Shown here piece by piece: positions 5,969 through 11,881 of a DNA stretch of 13,021 nucleotides. The DNA lies in the NCBI GenBank assembly GCA_965209105.1, contig CBDBQB010000003.1:1-13021 (forward strand), written 5' to 3'. Below the pieces are notes generated by a model that saw only the letters and a program-made list of their open reading frames with translations, was not told the origin of the DNA and did not search any database. The translations under genes were made by a program, and so were the position numbers. Every line of letters starts with the position of its first letter. Position 1 is the stretch's first letter. Source of the DNA: JAAELZ01 sp965209105 (GTDB lineage: Bacteria > Pseudomonadota > Gammaproteobacteria > Arenicellales > Poriferihabitantaceae).

Positions 5969-6388
5969 TCAAGCACTGCATTGACAGTCCGTCAATAAAG
6001 CATCGCAAACGCAATTGGCTGGACGATTGGGCGGGACGGTTAGCAATGCTTGTAACCTCGCGGCGAGGTCTTCTCGCTTACCCTGTAGAACCCCTAATTC
6101 TTGATCCAACGCAAATAATTTCTGATCCAATATCGATGACAAGCGTTTTCGCAATGAGCTTTCCTCCTCCTCAGACATCAACTGCTGTAGTTCCTCGATG
6201 GATAGCCCGAGTCGGCGCAAATTGATGACCAGCTGTGCATTATGTATGCCCTCACTGGCATAAAGGCGATAACCCGATTGATTCCGAGAGGGTGACTCAA
6301 TCAGACCAATTCGCTCGTAAAAGCGGAGTGTTTTGGTGGTGGTGCCTAATTGGCCGGCCAATTCGCCAATGCGCAGAAGATTACTCAT
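5969..6388 (-). CDS. MerR-family transcriptional regulator with C-terminal cysteine cluster
   Basis: A 139-residue protein read from the ATG at 6388 (a TTG one codon upstream is less likely). The N-terminal winged helix-turn-helix is typical of MerR proteins: LRIGELAGQLGTTTKTLRFY, ERIGLI, then SGYRLY and the LRRLGLSIEELQQLM segment. A long dimerisation helix follows (about 72-115). The C-terminus ends in CVCDALLTDCQCSA, with Cys126, 128, 135 and 137. The position near residue 77-79, Cys in divalent-metal sensors such as ZntR, is Ser here, as in CueR-like monovalent sensors. The C-x-C-x6-C-x-C spacing fits neither CueR nor SoxR, so the ligand could be a metal ion or an Fe-S cluster. Its gene lies directly upstream of the MerR-type promoter of the hydrogenase operon, its probable target, and is divergent from the GTPase gene. 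Confidence 0.9.
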   Translation of the reverse strand: MSNLLRIGELAGQLGTTTKTLRFYERIGLIESPSRNQSGYRLYASEGIHNAQLVINLRRLGLSIEELQQLMSEEEESSLRKRLSSILDQKLFALDQELGVLQGKREDLAARLQALLTVPPNRPANCVCDALLTDCQCSA

Positions 6389-6405
6389 CAATCGTCCCGC
6401 TGGGT

Positions 6406-6415
6406 GGGAATTCCC
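6406..6415. promoter_or_regulatory. Perfect 10-bp palindrome upstream of merR
   Basis: GGGAATTCCC lies 18 bp upstream of the merR ATG. It may be part of an operator or a chance EcoRI-type palindrome. No other copy was noticed in the window. Confidence 0.25.
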
Positions 6416-6424
6416 TTACTTGCA

Positions 6425-6445
6425 TAATCTAGGCTTGCCTGATTA
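6425..6445. promoter_or_regulatory. Imperfect dyad in the merR-GTPase divergent region
   Basis: TAATC-t-AGGC followed by TT and then GCCT-GATTA forms a 9-bp inverted repeat with one unmatched base. It lies about 37-57 bp upstream of the merR ATG, where an autoregulatory operator would be expected. It differs from the dyad at 5902-5922, so it may bind another protein. No clear -35/-10 pair for merR could be assigned. Confidence 0.35.
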
Positions 6446-6522
6446 AGATCATTGTTATTTTTTGAACATACGACGCTTTAATAGTGCGGCATAGCCTAAC
6501 ATACAAGCGACAAAATTCACGT

Positions 6523-6528
6523 TATAAT
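6523..6528 (+). promoter_or_regulatory. Possible -10 element for the COG0523 GTPase gene
   Basis: TATAAT stands 70 bp before the GTPase ATG. No good -35 is found 15-19 bp upstream, which suggests a regulated or weak promoter. The surrounding ACGTTATAATC resembles one half of a gammaproteobacterial Zur box, but the second half is not present. Confidence 0.3.
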
Positions 6529-6598
6529 CGCTCGCATTCGTAGTTTTTAGCCCTGTTTCACTTAATCACGCTGACGATAAAATAACCTTGCAATCAAC

Positions 6599-7615
6599 AT
6601 GACCGCGCCAATGCCCACCAGTTTTATAATGATTACCGGCTTTTTAGGCGCCGGGAAAACCACGCTATTGCGTCATTTGTTATCTGCTCAGCAGGATCAA
6701 AAACTCGCCATCATCGTCAACGAACTGGGCGAGATCGGCATCGATGGCACCCTAATACTGGAGGATTCACCTGACCGAATACTTGAGATGAATAATGGCT
6801 GTGTCTGTTGTGAAGTACGCGAAGATTTAGTCGCGGCAATCAAACAGTTGTTAGATGCGCGTCAAAGTGGTGCAATACAGTTTGATCATATCGTCATGGA
6901 AACCACGGGCGTTGCCAGGCCCGCGCCCATCGTTGAAACCTTGCACTCACCCACGCTCAAGAAGCTGCTACACCTAAACGGCGTGATCACCGTGGTGGAT
7001 GCCTTTCATATCGCCTCGCAACTCGATCAATTCCCCGAGGCGCAAGAACAAATTGGGGTGGCAGATTTTATTGTGCTCAACAAAACTGATCTGCTGGCGG
7101 CTGATGAAATCAAATCAGTTGAGCAACGTATTACGGCAATCAATCCGTATGCGGTGATACAGCGGAGCAATCAGTGCCAAGTTGAAACCAAGGCACTGTT
7201 TGATCTCGGTAACAAAGTCATTCGAGGCATTGACACTGATTTCAAAACTTCTTTTACCCCGCTGCAAGGATCGCCCAACGACTTAAATCGGCTAAATCCA
7301 ACCGCCACACACCTTACAAATATTAGCAGTCTAAGCATCGAAATCGACCAGCCACTTCAGCAAGAACTGTTATTAGATTGGTTTTCATTTTTAATCATGC
7401 GCTATGAAGAGCGCTTACTGCGCTTCAAGGGCATATTGAATTTTAAAGGTCAAGACGAACGTACTGTGTTTCAGGGCATTCATAGTTTATTTGAATCGAA
7501 TGTGGATCGTCCTTGGCATGAGGGTGAACAACGCCTGAGCCGCTTTGTGTTTATTGGTCGAGACCTGCCAGAAGACGAAATCCGCTCGGGCATCAATGCC
7601 TGTATCGCCTCGTAA
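6599..7615 (+). CDS. COG0523 family GTPase (CobW/YjiA/ZagA-like metallochaperone)
   Basis: A 338-residue G3E GTPase. It has a Walker A motif GFLGAGKTT (residues 14-22), the family metal-binding motif GCVCC (67-71), the switch-region ETTG (101-104), the guanine-specificity motif NKTD (161-164), and a CobW C-terminal domain (about 245-335) containing the FKGILNF strand and the RFVFIGRDLP end. Members use GTP hydrolysis to deliver Zn, Co, Ni or other metals to client proteins. There is no His-rich tract of the kind seen in HypB or some CobW proteins, so the metal cannot be told. The ATG lacks a clear ribosome site. The gene is divergent from merR, which suggests a shared metal-homeostasis theme with the hydrogenase operon, though a direct Ni-delivery role is unproven. 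The stop codon is followed after only 12 bp by an insertion sequence. Confidence 0.9.
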   Translation: MTAPMPTSFIMITGFLGAGKTTLLRHLLSAQQDQKLAIIVNELGEIGIDGTLILEDSPDRILEMNNGCVCCEVREDLVAAIKQLLDARQSGAIQFDHIVMETTGVARPAPIVETLHSPTLKKLLHLNGVITVVDAFHIASQLDQFPEAQEQIGVADFIVLNKTDLLAADEIKSVEQRITAINPYAVIQRSNQCQVETKALFDLGNKVIRGIDTDFKTSFTPLQGSPNDLNRLNPTATHLTNISSLSIEIDQPLQQELLLDWFSFLIMRYEERLLRFKGILNFKGQDERTVFQGIHSLFESNVDRPWHEGEQRLSRFVFIGRDLPEDEIRSGINACIAS

Positions 7616-7642
7616 GCTATCCTGATCAAGCTGGCTGATGGG

Positions 7643-7652
7643 ATGAACCCGC
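7643..7652 (+). repeat. Left subterminal inverted repeat, IS copy 1
   Basis: ATGAACCCGC is the exact reverse complement of GCGGGTTCAT at 9051-9060. Inverted repeats set some bases inside the ends are characteristic of the IS1111 group. Confidence 0.8.
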
Positions 7653-7719
7653 TCCGTTATCGGCATCGCAATGTGCCATGATTAGGCGTTTATCAACATT
7701 CAATCAGAGGAGCGAGTTC

Positions 7720-8745
7720 ATGAAACAAGATATTACCCGAATTGGTATTGACCTAGCAAAAAACATCTTTCAAGTTTGTGCCACTAATGCAGCAGGAAAA
7801 GTAATCTCCAACAAAACCGTAAAGCGCGCTAAGTTAACCATACTGATGGCCAACCAAAAACCTTGCGAAGTTATTTTGGAAGCCTGCGCCACGTCGAACT
7901 ACTGGGCACGAGTATTTTCAGCTCAAGGGCATAGCGTTAAGCTTATCCATCCTGCTTATGTCCGCCCCTACGTCAAGACCAACAAAAATGACGCAACGGA
8001 CGCAGAGGCTTTATGTGAAGCCGCTTCCCGGCCTAGCATGCGCTTTGTTACGCCTAAAACGCCAGAACATCAAGATATTCAACTCATGCATAGAGTGGCT
8101 GAAAGGCTCACTACTCAGCGCACCGCATTGAGTAACCAAACAAGAGGGTTGCTGGCGGAGTATGGTCTATCTCTACCTCAAGGCAGTGCCTTATTACGCA
8201 AAAGCCTACCCGCAATATTGGAAGATGCAGAAAACGAACTAAGCATGGACGCACGCTTGTGTTTCAATGAGCTTTATCAAGAGTTGATTGAGTTAGATAA
8301 GCGTGTTGATGCTATCAAAGAGCGTATCAATACCGTTAGCAAACAAAACCACCACTGTCAGCGCCTGATGACTATTCCAGGGGTGGGACCAATGGTCGCC
8401 ACCGCAGTCATTAGCATGCTGGGTGATGCCCATCAATTTAACAACGGCCGTGAATTCGCCGCCTTTCTTGGCTTAGTGCCGAGGCAGTACAGTACCGGAG
8501 GAAAAACGACACTCAAAGGCATCAGTAAACGGGGGGATAGACGCACCCGTATGCTTTTGGTGCAGGGTGCACTGGCCGCGCTCAATCATTCAAAGAACAA
8601 ACCAGACAAACTTAACCGCTGGGCTTACAACCTTAAGCAAAAGAAATGCACGCAAATTGCGACCGTTGCACTGGCCAACAAACTAGCTCGCATATGCTGG
8701 GCATTGACTGTCCATCAAACAGAGTATCAAGCATCAACTACCTAA
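7720..8745 (+). CDS. IS1111-group transposase (DEDD, IS110 family), copy 1
   Basis: A 341-residue transposase from the ATG at 7720, which follows an AGAGGAG ribosome site; the ATG 42 bp earlier has none. The N-terminal RuvC-like domain has the DEDD residues Asp11 (GIDLAKN), Glu54 (VILEACATS), and Asp91 and Asp94 (KNDATDAEAL). A coiled-coil region covers about 170-210. The C-terminal Transposase_20 domain starts with the helix-hairpin-helix MTIPGVGP (about 217-224) and contains YSTGGKTTLKGISKRGDRRT (257-276), which includes the probable catalytic serine (Ser258). The reading frame is complete. Enzymes of this type insert the element with the help of a guide RNA encoded in the element. About 28 residues differ from copy 2 by hand count. 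Confidence 0.95.
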   Translation: MKQDITRIGIDLAKNIFQVCATNAAGKVISNKTVKRAKLTILMANQKPCEVILEACATSNYWARVFSAQGHSVKLIHPAYVRPYVKTNKNDATDAEALCEAASRPSMRFVTPKTPEHQDIQLMHRVAERLTTQRTALSNQTRGLLAEYGLSLPQGSALLRKSLPAILEDAENELSMDARLCFNELYQELIELDKRVDAIKERINTVSKQNHHCQRLMTIPGVGPMVATAVISMLGDAHQFNNGREFAAFLGLVPRQYSTGGKTTLKGISKRGDRRTRMLLVQGALAALNHSKNKPDKLNRWAYNLKQKKCTQIATVALANKLARICWALTVHQTEYQASTT

Positions 8746-8771
8746 AACAAATCTACTAAACTGACCATCTA

Positions 8772-8934
8772 ACTCCTACCCTTGAAGCGAAAGACTATGG
8801 CATGACAGATTAACCGACCCAAGCTGAACCTGAAAGGGGTCTAGCGATCAAACGCTGTCTGGCTGATGAGGTGCTTGGGTGCGGTTTCCATAATGGCTCG
8901 GAATGGAGCAGCGCTCACATTCCAAACAGAAGCC
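8772..8934 (+). ncRNA. Probable bridge/seeker RNA of IS copy 1
   Basis: This lies in the 3' non-coding region, where IS1111-group elements are known to encode their guide RNA. Positions 8772-8892 are identical over 121 bp to copy 2. The block forms a 13-bp stem with one bulged G (8812-8824 with 8873-8886) and an inner hairpin AGCG/CGCT (8843-8846, 8853-8856). The two sides of the internal loop hold AAGGGGTC (8834-8841), complementary to the element's right end (9065-9072), and CTGGCTGATG (8859-8868), identical to the left end (7631-7640). That is the layout of a donor-binding loop. A second hairpin follows (8895-8934: GGCT, GGAATG, GAGC pairing with GCTC, CATTCC, AGCC). Exact RNA ends and the target-binding guide are not determined. 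Confidence 0.78.
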
Positions 8935-9050
8935 GAATATACGACTGCTCATTTGCATCCCATGACACTGTTCAAATTAAGGTTAGAAAAGTTAGAACAA
9001 AACAAATAATATGATCTATTTTAAAAGCTCAATCGTGCTTGATTTGACAG

Positions 9051-9060
9051 GCGGGTTCAT
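9051..9060 (+). repeat. Right subterminal inverted repeat, IS copy 1
   Basis: GCGGGTTCAT is the reverse complement of the left repeat at 7643-7652, and lies 13 bp inside the right end. Confidence 0.8.
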
Positions 9061-9073
9061 ATATGACCCCTTG

Positions 9074-9150
9074 AATTCCCCAAACGAATTTGATAGGCCA
9101 ACATCATTCGGTAAAACCCCCGCTCGAACGATCACACTCTCAAAAATATC
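9074..9150 (-). pseudogene. Orphan 77-bp fragment of the interrupted secreted-protein gene
   Basis: This is the only non-IS sequence between the two element copies. On the minus strand it is open throughout, reading DIFESVIVRAGVLPNDVGLS and four more residues before running into copy 1. If copy 2 is removed together with one ATATC repeat, the truncated gene at 10593 reads on in frame into this piece (...TTDFDI then FESVIVR...). It is therefore best read as the next stretch of that gene. The remainder would lie beyond copy 1, but there the sequence is the end of the GTPase gene, so the rest of the gene has been deleted or moved. Confidence 0.65.
9146..9150. repeat. ATATC direct repeat, left side of IS copy 2
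   Basis: ATATC immediately before copy 2 recurs immediately after it (10593-10597). It may be a duplicated or shared target core. Elements of this family do not usually generate long target duplications, so it may equally be a crossover sequence present at both ends. Confidence 0.55.
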
Positions 9151-9165
9151 AAGCTGGCTGATGGG

Positions 9166-9175
9166 ATGAACCCGC
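9166..9175 (+). repeat. Left subterminal inverted repeat, IS copy 2
   Basis: ATGAACCCGC, reverse complement of 10570-10579. Confidence 0.8.
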
Positions 9176-9242
9176 TCCATTATCGGCATCGCAATGTGCC
9201 ATGATTGGGCGTTTAGTAACATTCAATCAGAGGAGCGAGCTC

Positions 9243-10268
9243 ATGAAACAAGATATTACCCGAATTGGTATCGACCTAGCAAAAAACATCTTCCAAGTTT
9301 GCGCGACGAATGGCCCAGGCAAAGTCGTCTTCAACCAAACTGTTACGCGAGCTAAATTAGCAGCGTTGATAGCAAAACAAAAGCCTTGCGAAGTTATCTT
9401 AGAAGCCTGTGCCACCTCTAATTATTGGGCGCGTGTGTTTTCAGCGCAAGGGCATGTCGTTAAGCTTATTCATCCAGCTTATGTCCGCCCCTACGTTAAG
9501 ACCAATAAGAATGATGCAGCAGATGCAGAAGCATTATGTGAAGCGGCATCGCGCCCCAGCATGCGTTTTGTTACGCCAAAGACGCCTGAGCATCAAGACA
9601 TTCAACTCATGCACAGAGTTGCCGAAAGGCTCATTACTCAGCGCACGGCGTTGAGTAATCAAACAAGAGGTTTGTTGGCAGAATACGGTTTATCTCTGCC
9701 TCAGGGCAGTGCTTTATTACGTAAGCGTCTGCCCGCAATCTTGGAAGATGCCGAGAATGAATTAAGCATGACAGCCCGATTTGCTTTCAATGAACTTTAT
9801 CAAGAGCTTATCGAGTTAGATCATCGCGTTGATGCGATCAAAGCACGTATTAATATTGTCAGCAAAGAAAACCACCACTGCAAACGGCTGATGACGATCC
9901 CAGGGGTAGGGCCCATGGTTGCCACTGCGGTGATTAGCATGCTGGGTGATGCACACCAATTTAAGAATGGCCGCGAGTTTGCGGCCTTTCTAGGCTTAGT
10001 GCCGAGGCAATACAGCACCGGCGGAAAAACCACACTTAAAGGCATTAGCAAACGCGGTGATAGGCGCACCCGTATGTTGCTGGTGCAAGGTGCGCTTGCG
10101 GCATTAAATCATTCTAAAAACAAGCCCGATAAACTGAATCGTTGGGCTTATGCGCTTAAACAAAAGAAATGCACGCAAATTGCGACCGTTGCACTGGCCA
10201 ATAAGCTGGCCAGAATATGCTGGGCACTCACGGTAAATCGAACAGAGTACAAAGCATCAACCATTTAA
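9243..10268 (+). CDS. IS1111-group transposase (DEDD, IS110 family), copy 2
   Basis: A 341-residue intact transposase, preceded by the same AGAGGAG ribosome site. The catalytic residues Asp11, Glu54, Asp91 and Asp94 (here KNDAADAEAL) and the C-terminal YSTGGK serine motif are all conserved, so both copies could be active. The differences from copy 1 (about 28 residues) cluster at residues 24-46 and 175-215, the latter being the predicted coiled-coil linker. The C-terminal domain from about 217 to 303 is nearly invariant. Many silent changes separate the genes, while the start region and the last part of the gene are much closer, giving a mosaic look. Confidence 0.95.
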   Translation: MKQDITRIGIDLAKNIFQVCATNGPGKVVFNQTVTRAKLAALIAKQKPCEVILEACATSNYWARVFSAQGHVVKLIHPAYVRPYVKTNKNDAADAEALCEAASRPSMRFVTPKTPEHQDIQLMHRVAERLITQRTALSNQTRGLLAEYGLSLPQGSALLRKRLPAILEDAENELSMTARFAFNELYQELIELDHRVDAIKARINIVSKENHHCKRLMTIPGVGPMVATAVISMLGDAHQFKNGREFAAFLGLVPRQYSTGGKTTLKGISKRGDRRTRMLLVQGALAALNHSKNKPDKLNRWAYALKQKKCTQIATVALANKLARICWALTVNRTEYKASTI

Positions 10269-10300
10269 ACTAAATTCAATAAACCAACAAATCAATTACC

Positions 10301-10463
10301 ACTCCTACCCTTGAAGCGAAAGACTATGGCATGACAGATTAACCGACCCAAGCTGAACCTGAAAGGGGTCTAGCGATCAAACGCTGTCTGGCTGATGAGG
10401 TGCTTGGGTGCGGTTTCCATACTGGCTCGGAATGAAGCAAAGCTTAAATTCCAAACAGAAGCC
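10301..10463 (+). ncRNA. Probable bridge/seeker RNA of IS copy 2
   Basis: Positions 10301-10421 are identical to 8772-8892. The closing stem is 10341-10353 with 10402-10415. The internal-loop guides are AAGGGGTC (10363-10370), complementary to the right end at 10584-10591, and CTGGCTGATG (10388-10397), identical to the left end at 9154-9163. In the second hairpin (10424-10463) the arm sequence GAGC/GCTC of copy 1 is replaced by AAGC/GCTT (10435-10438 with 10442-10445). This is a compensatory change that keeps the pairing and supports a structured RNA. Exact transcript ends are unknown. Confidence 0.78.
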
Positions 10464-10569
10464 GAATATACGACTGCTCATTTGCATTCCATGACACCAT
10501 TCAAATTAAGGTTAGAAAAGAGGAATAATATGACTTATTTTAAAAGCATAATCGTGCTTGATTCTACAG

Positions 10570-10579
10570 GCGGGTTCAT
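10570..10579 (+). repeat. Right subterminal inverted repeat, IS copy 2
   Basis: GCGGGTTCAT, reverse complement of 9166-9175. Confidence 0.8.
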
Positions 10580-10592
10580 ATATGACCCCTTG

Positions 10593-10597
10593 ATATC
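10593..10597. repeat. ATATC direct repeat, right side of IS copy 2
   Basis: Matches 9146-9150. It marks the point where the secreted-protein gene is interrupted. Confidence 0.55.
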
Positions 10598-11464
10598 GAA
10601 ATCAGTGGTATTGTCTTTGTTGGCTCCAGAGCCATTATTTGCATCAGTCCCTCCAAAGGAAGTACCGTTGAGCGTTAAAAGGTCCGTATAATTTGGACTT
10701 TCACCAATTGAGTTTCCTCCCCAAGTCATTGTAGTAAGAATTGCTCTTGTTATATCGCCCAAGGGAACAGGCGAAATTAGTACCTCTGCAAGCGGATCCG
10801 CTGAACCGCCTCGTATGCCCTCAAAGCCATCATAGATACTAACACTGCTCAAGGCATTAGTCGTCCCTACAGGCACTTCATACACCACTATTAACTGTGC
10901 GCCTGCAATGCAAGAACCAAAAGACGGCAAGGTTGTCGATGAATCCAAACCACCAAAATTATAGGTTCCACCACCGGTAACAACGGAGGTCACATCCGTA
11001 CGATAACCACGGTAGCGAATACCTACCCCCGATAGATCGTTCCATGTTTGGCCTGCGTTGATTACATTGCCCGCCAAGGTAACCTGAGGATCGGAGAGAC
11101 CATCATTAGCCCAATAAAGGTAGGCCCTGAGCACAGTTGCACCCACTGGCAGCGAAACAACTAGATCATCGTTAGGCGTAAGTGTACATGTCAATGAGTT
11201 AGGCGTTGTGCTTAACGAAACCGCAGAGGTTGACCAACCCACAGACCCCTCAGCGGTGTAAATTGCTGTGCTTGATACGACTGTGCCCGCGTTAACCGCG
11301 CCCGACAGCAGAAATAGACCCGCCATCAAACCGAATATTCTAGCCCTGCTGTTTAATCCAATAGCGCCCAAAACACTAGACATTCTTGTCACTTTAGCTT
11401 TACCAAAAAATAAACCTATGACAACCGCAGTTAACCGCTTAATTCCATCTAACCCAATACCCAT
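10593..11464 (-). pseudogene. Secreted surface-type protein, truncated at its 3' end by IS copy 2
   Basis: About 290 native residues remain. The frame then runs 19 codons into the element and stops at 10535, giving an artificial tail (KGSYMNPPVESSTIMLLK). Two starts are possible: ATG at 11464, or ATG at 11383 with a better signal peptide (MSSVLGAIGLNSRARIFGLM, then AGLFLLSGAVNA, cleavage likely before GT). The mature part is rich in Ser, Thr, Gly and Val and contains VLRAYLYWANDGLSDPQVTL, RYRGYRTDVTSVV, GGTYNFGGLDSSTTLPSFGS, GAQLIVVYEVP and SVSIYDGFEGIRGG. This is the pattern of a beta-rich domain found near the N-terminus of bacterial surface or secreted proteins that often carry repeated Ig-like domains. 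Exact function unknown. The missing C-terminal part makes normal function unlikely. Confidence 0.72.
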
Positions 11465-11809
11465 CGTATACCCCCCCGTTATTTATTTGACTTACTTCCT
11501 TTCAAAACTATTTTTCTAGTGCTAACTTTCTCTTGCTCACAACTAACACCAGAGTAAATTAACGCCTGTCACTCAGCCCCAAAAGTTAAACCTTTGAATG
11601 CCAAGTAACTAAAAAAAACATTGTTACAGCTTTTCTCAAATATTGCAAACGGAACAATGCACCCAAATCCAAACATAGAAATGAGCCCAGCTGATTTCAG
11701 CATCAATTCGTTAGCAATTTTTGGGTAAATTGTTCATCCTTCGATGATGAGCATGATTTTCTGGTCGTTAGAGCGCTAATTTCACTGGCTCATGTACAAA
11801 TAGGCTAAA
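11465..11809. other. Non-coding stretch upstream of the secreted-protein gene
   Basis: No convincing gene is seen on either strand. On the minus strand it should hold the promoter of the interrupted secreted-protein gene. A GAAAGGAAG tract lies about 30 nt before the ATG at 11464, too far for a normal ribosome site, and a run of seven G lies closer. I see no tRNA, CRISPR or recognisable riboswitch. Confidence 0.5.
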
Positions 11810-11869
11810 CCTGCCAACTTAAGCCGTTTTCAGGCACAACTACCCCATAAACGGTTACCATTCAATGAG

Positions 11870-11880
11870 TCAATTATTGA
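11870..11880. repeat. Short palindrome beside the IS1380 transposase stop
   Basis: TCAAT-T-ATTGA is a perfect 5-bp dyad directly after the stop codon. It is too short and A/T-rich to call a terminator. Confidence 0.25.
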
Positions 11881-11881
11881 T

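Larger units (their letters stand above)
7628..9073 (+). mobile_element. IS110-family (IS1111 group) insertion sequence, copy 1
   Basis: Boundaries were set by comparing the two copies in the window. Similarity begins at AAGCTGGCTG (7628) and ends at GACCCCTTG (9073), giving about 1446 bp. The element has a 92-bp left end, one transposase gene and a 328-bp right non-coding region. Subterminal 10-bp inverted repeats are present (7643-7652 and 9051-9060). The flanks (left TGATC, right AATTC) do not match each other. This suggests that the sequence originally next to one end has been lost or exchanged. The left end is 12 bp after the GTPase stop codon. The right end abuts what looks like a fragment of the secreted-protein gene. 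Confidence 0.88.
9151..10592 (+). mobile_element. IS110-family (IS1111 group) insertion sequence, copy 2
   Basis: About 1442 bp, in the same orientation as copy 1 and with the same layout: 92-bp left end, transposase gene, and 324-bp right non-coding region. Inverted repeats lie at 9166-9175 and 10570-10579. Unlike copy 1 it has matching flanks (ATATC on both sides), so this copy appears to sit in its original insertion site, inside the secreted-protein gene. The copies differ at many third codon positions. They are therefore not a recent tandem duplication but two related elements that arrived separately or an old pair. Confidence 0.9.

Noticed and set aside
6513..6535. Zur box upstream of the GTPase gene
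   Set aside because: Only one half (GTTATAAT) matches and the inverted second half is absent, so it was kept only as a possible -10 element.
8893..9078. Target guide of the IS RNA matching the flanks (ATTCC...AAAC in the RNA against AATTCCCCAAAC to the right of copy 1)
   Set aside because: The match has a gap, is present in the RNA of both copies, and copy 2 has a different flank; probably chance.
9016..9222. 68-codon minus-strand frame spanning both IS ends and the spacer
   Set aside because: Its ends are encoded by IS termini. Only the central part is biologically meaningful, as a fragment of the interrupted secreted-protein gene.
7628..10592. CRISPR array or satellite repeat suggested by the long direct repetition
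   Set aside because: The repetition is fully explained by two copies of one insertion sequence; there are no short regularly spaced repeats.
10395..10691. 98-codon plus-strand frame after the copy 2 transposase
   Set aside because: It covers the guide RNA region and the IS end and then runs antisense into the secreted-protein gene; no independent support.
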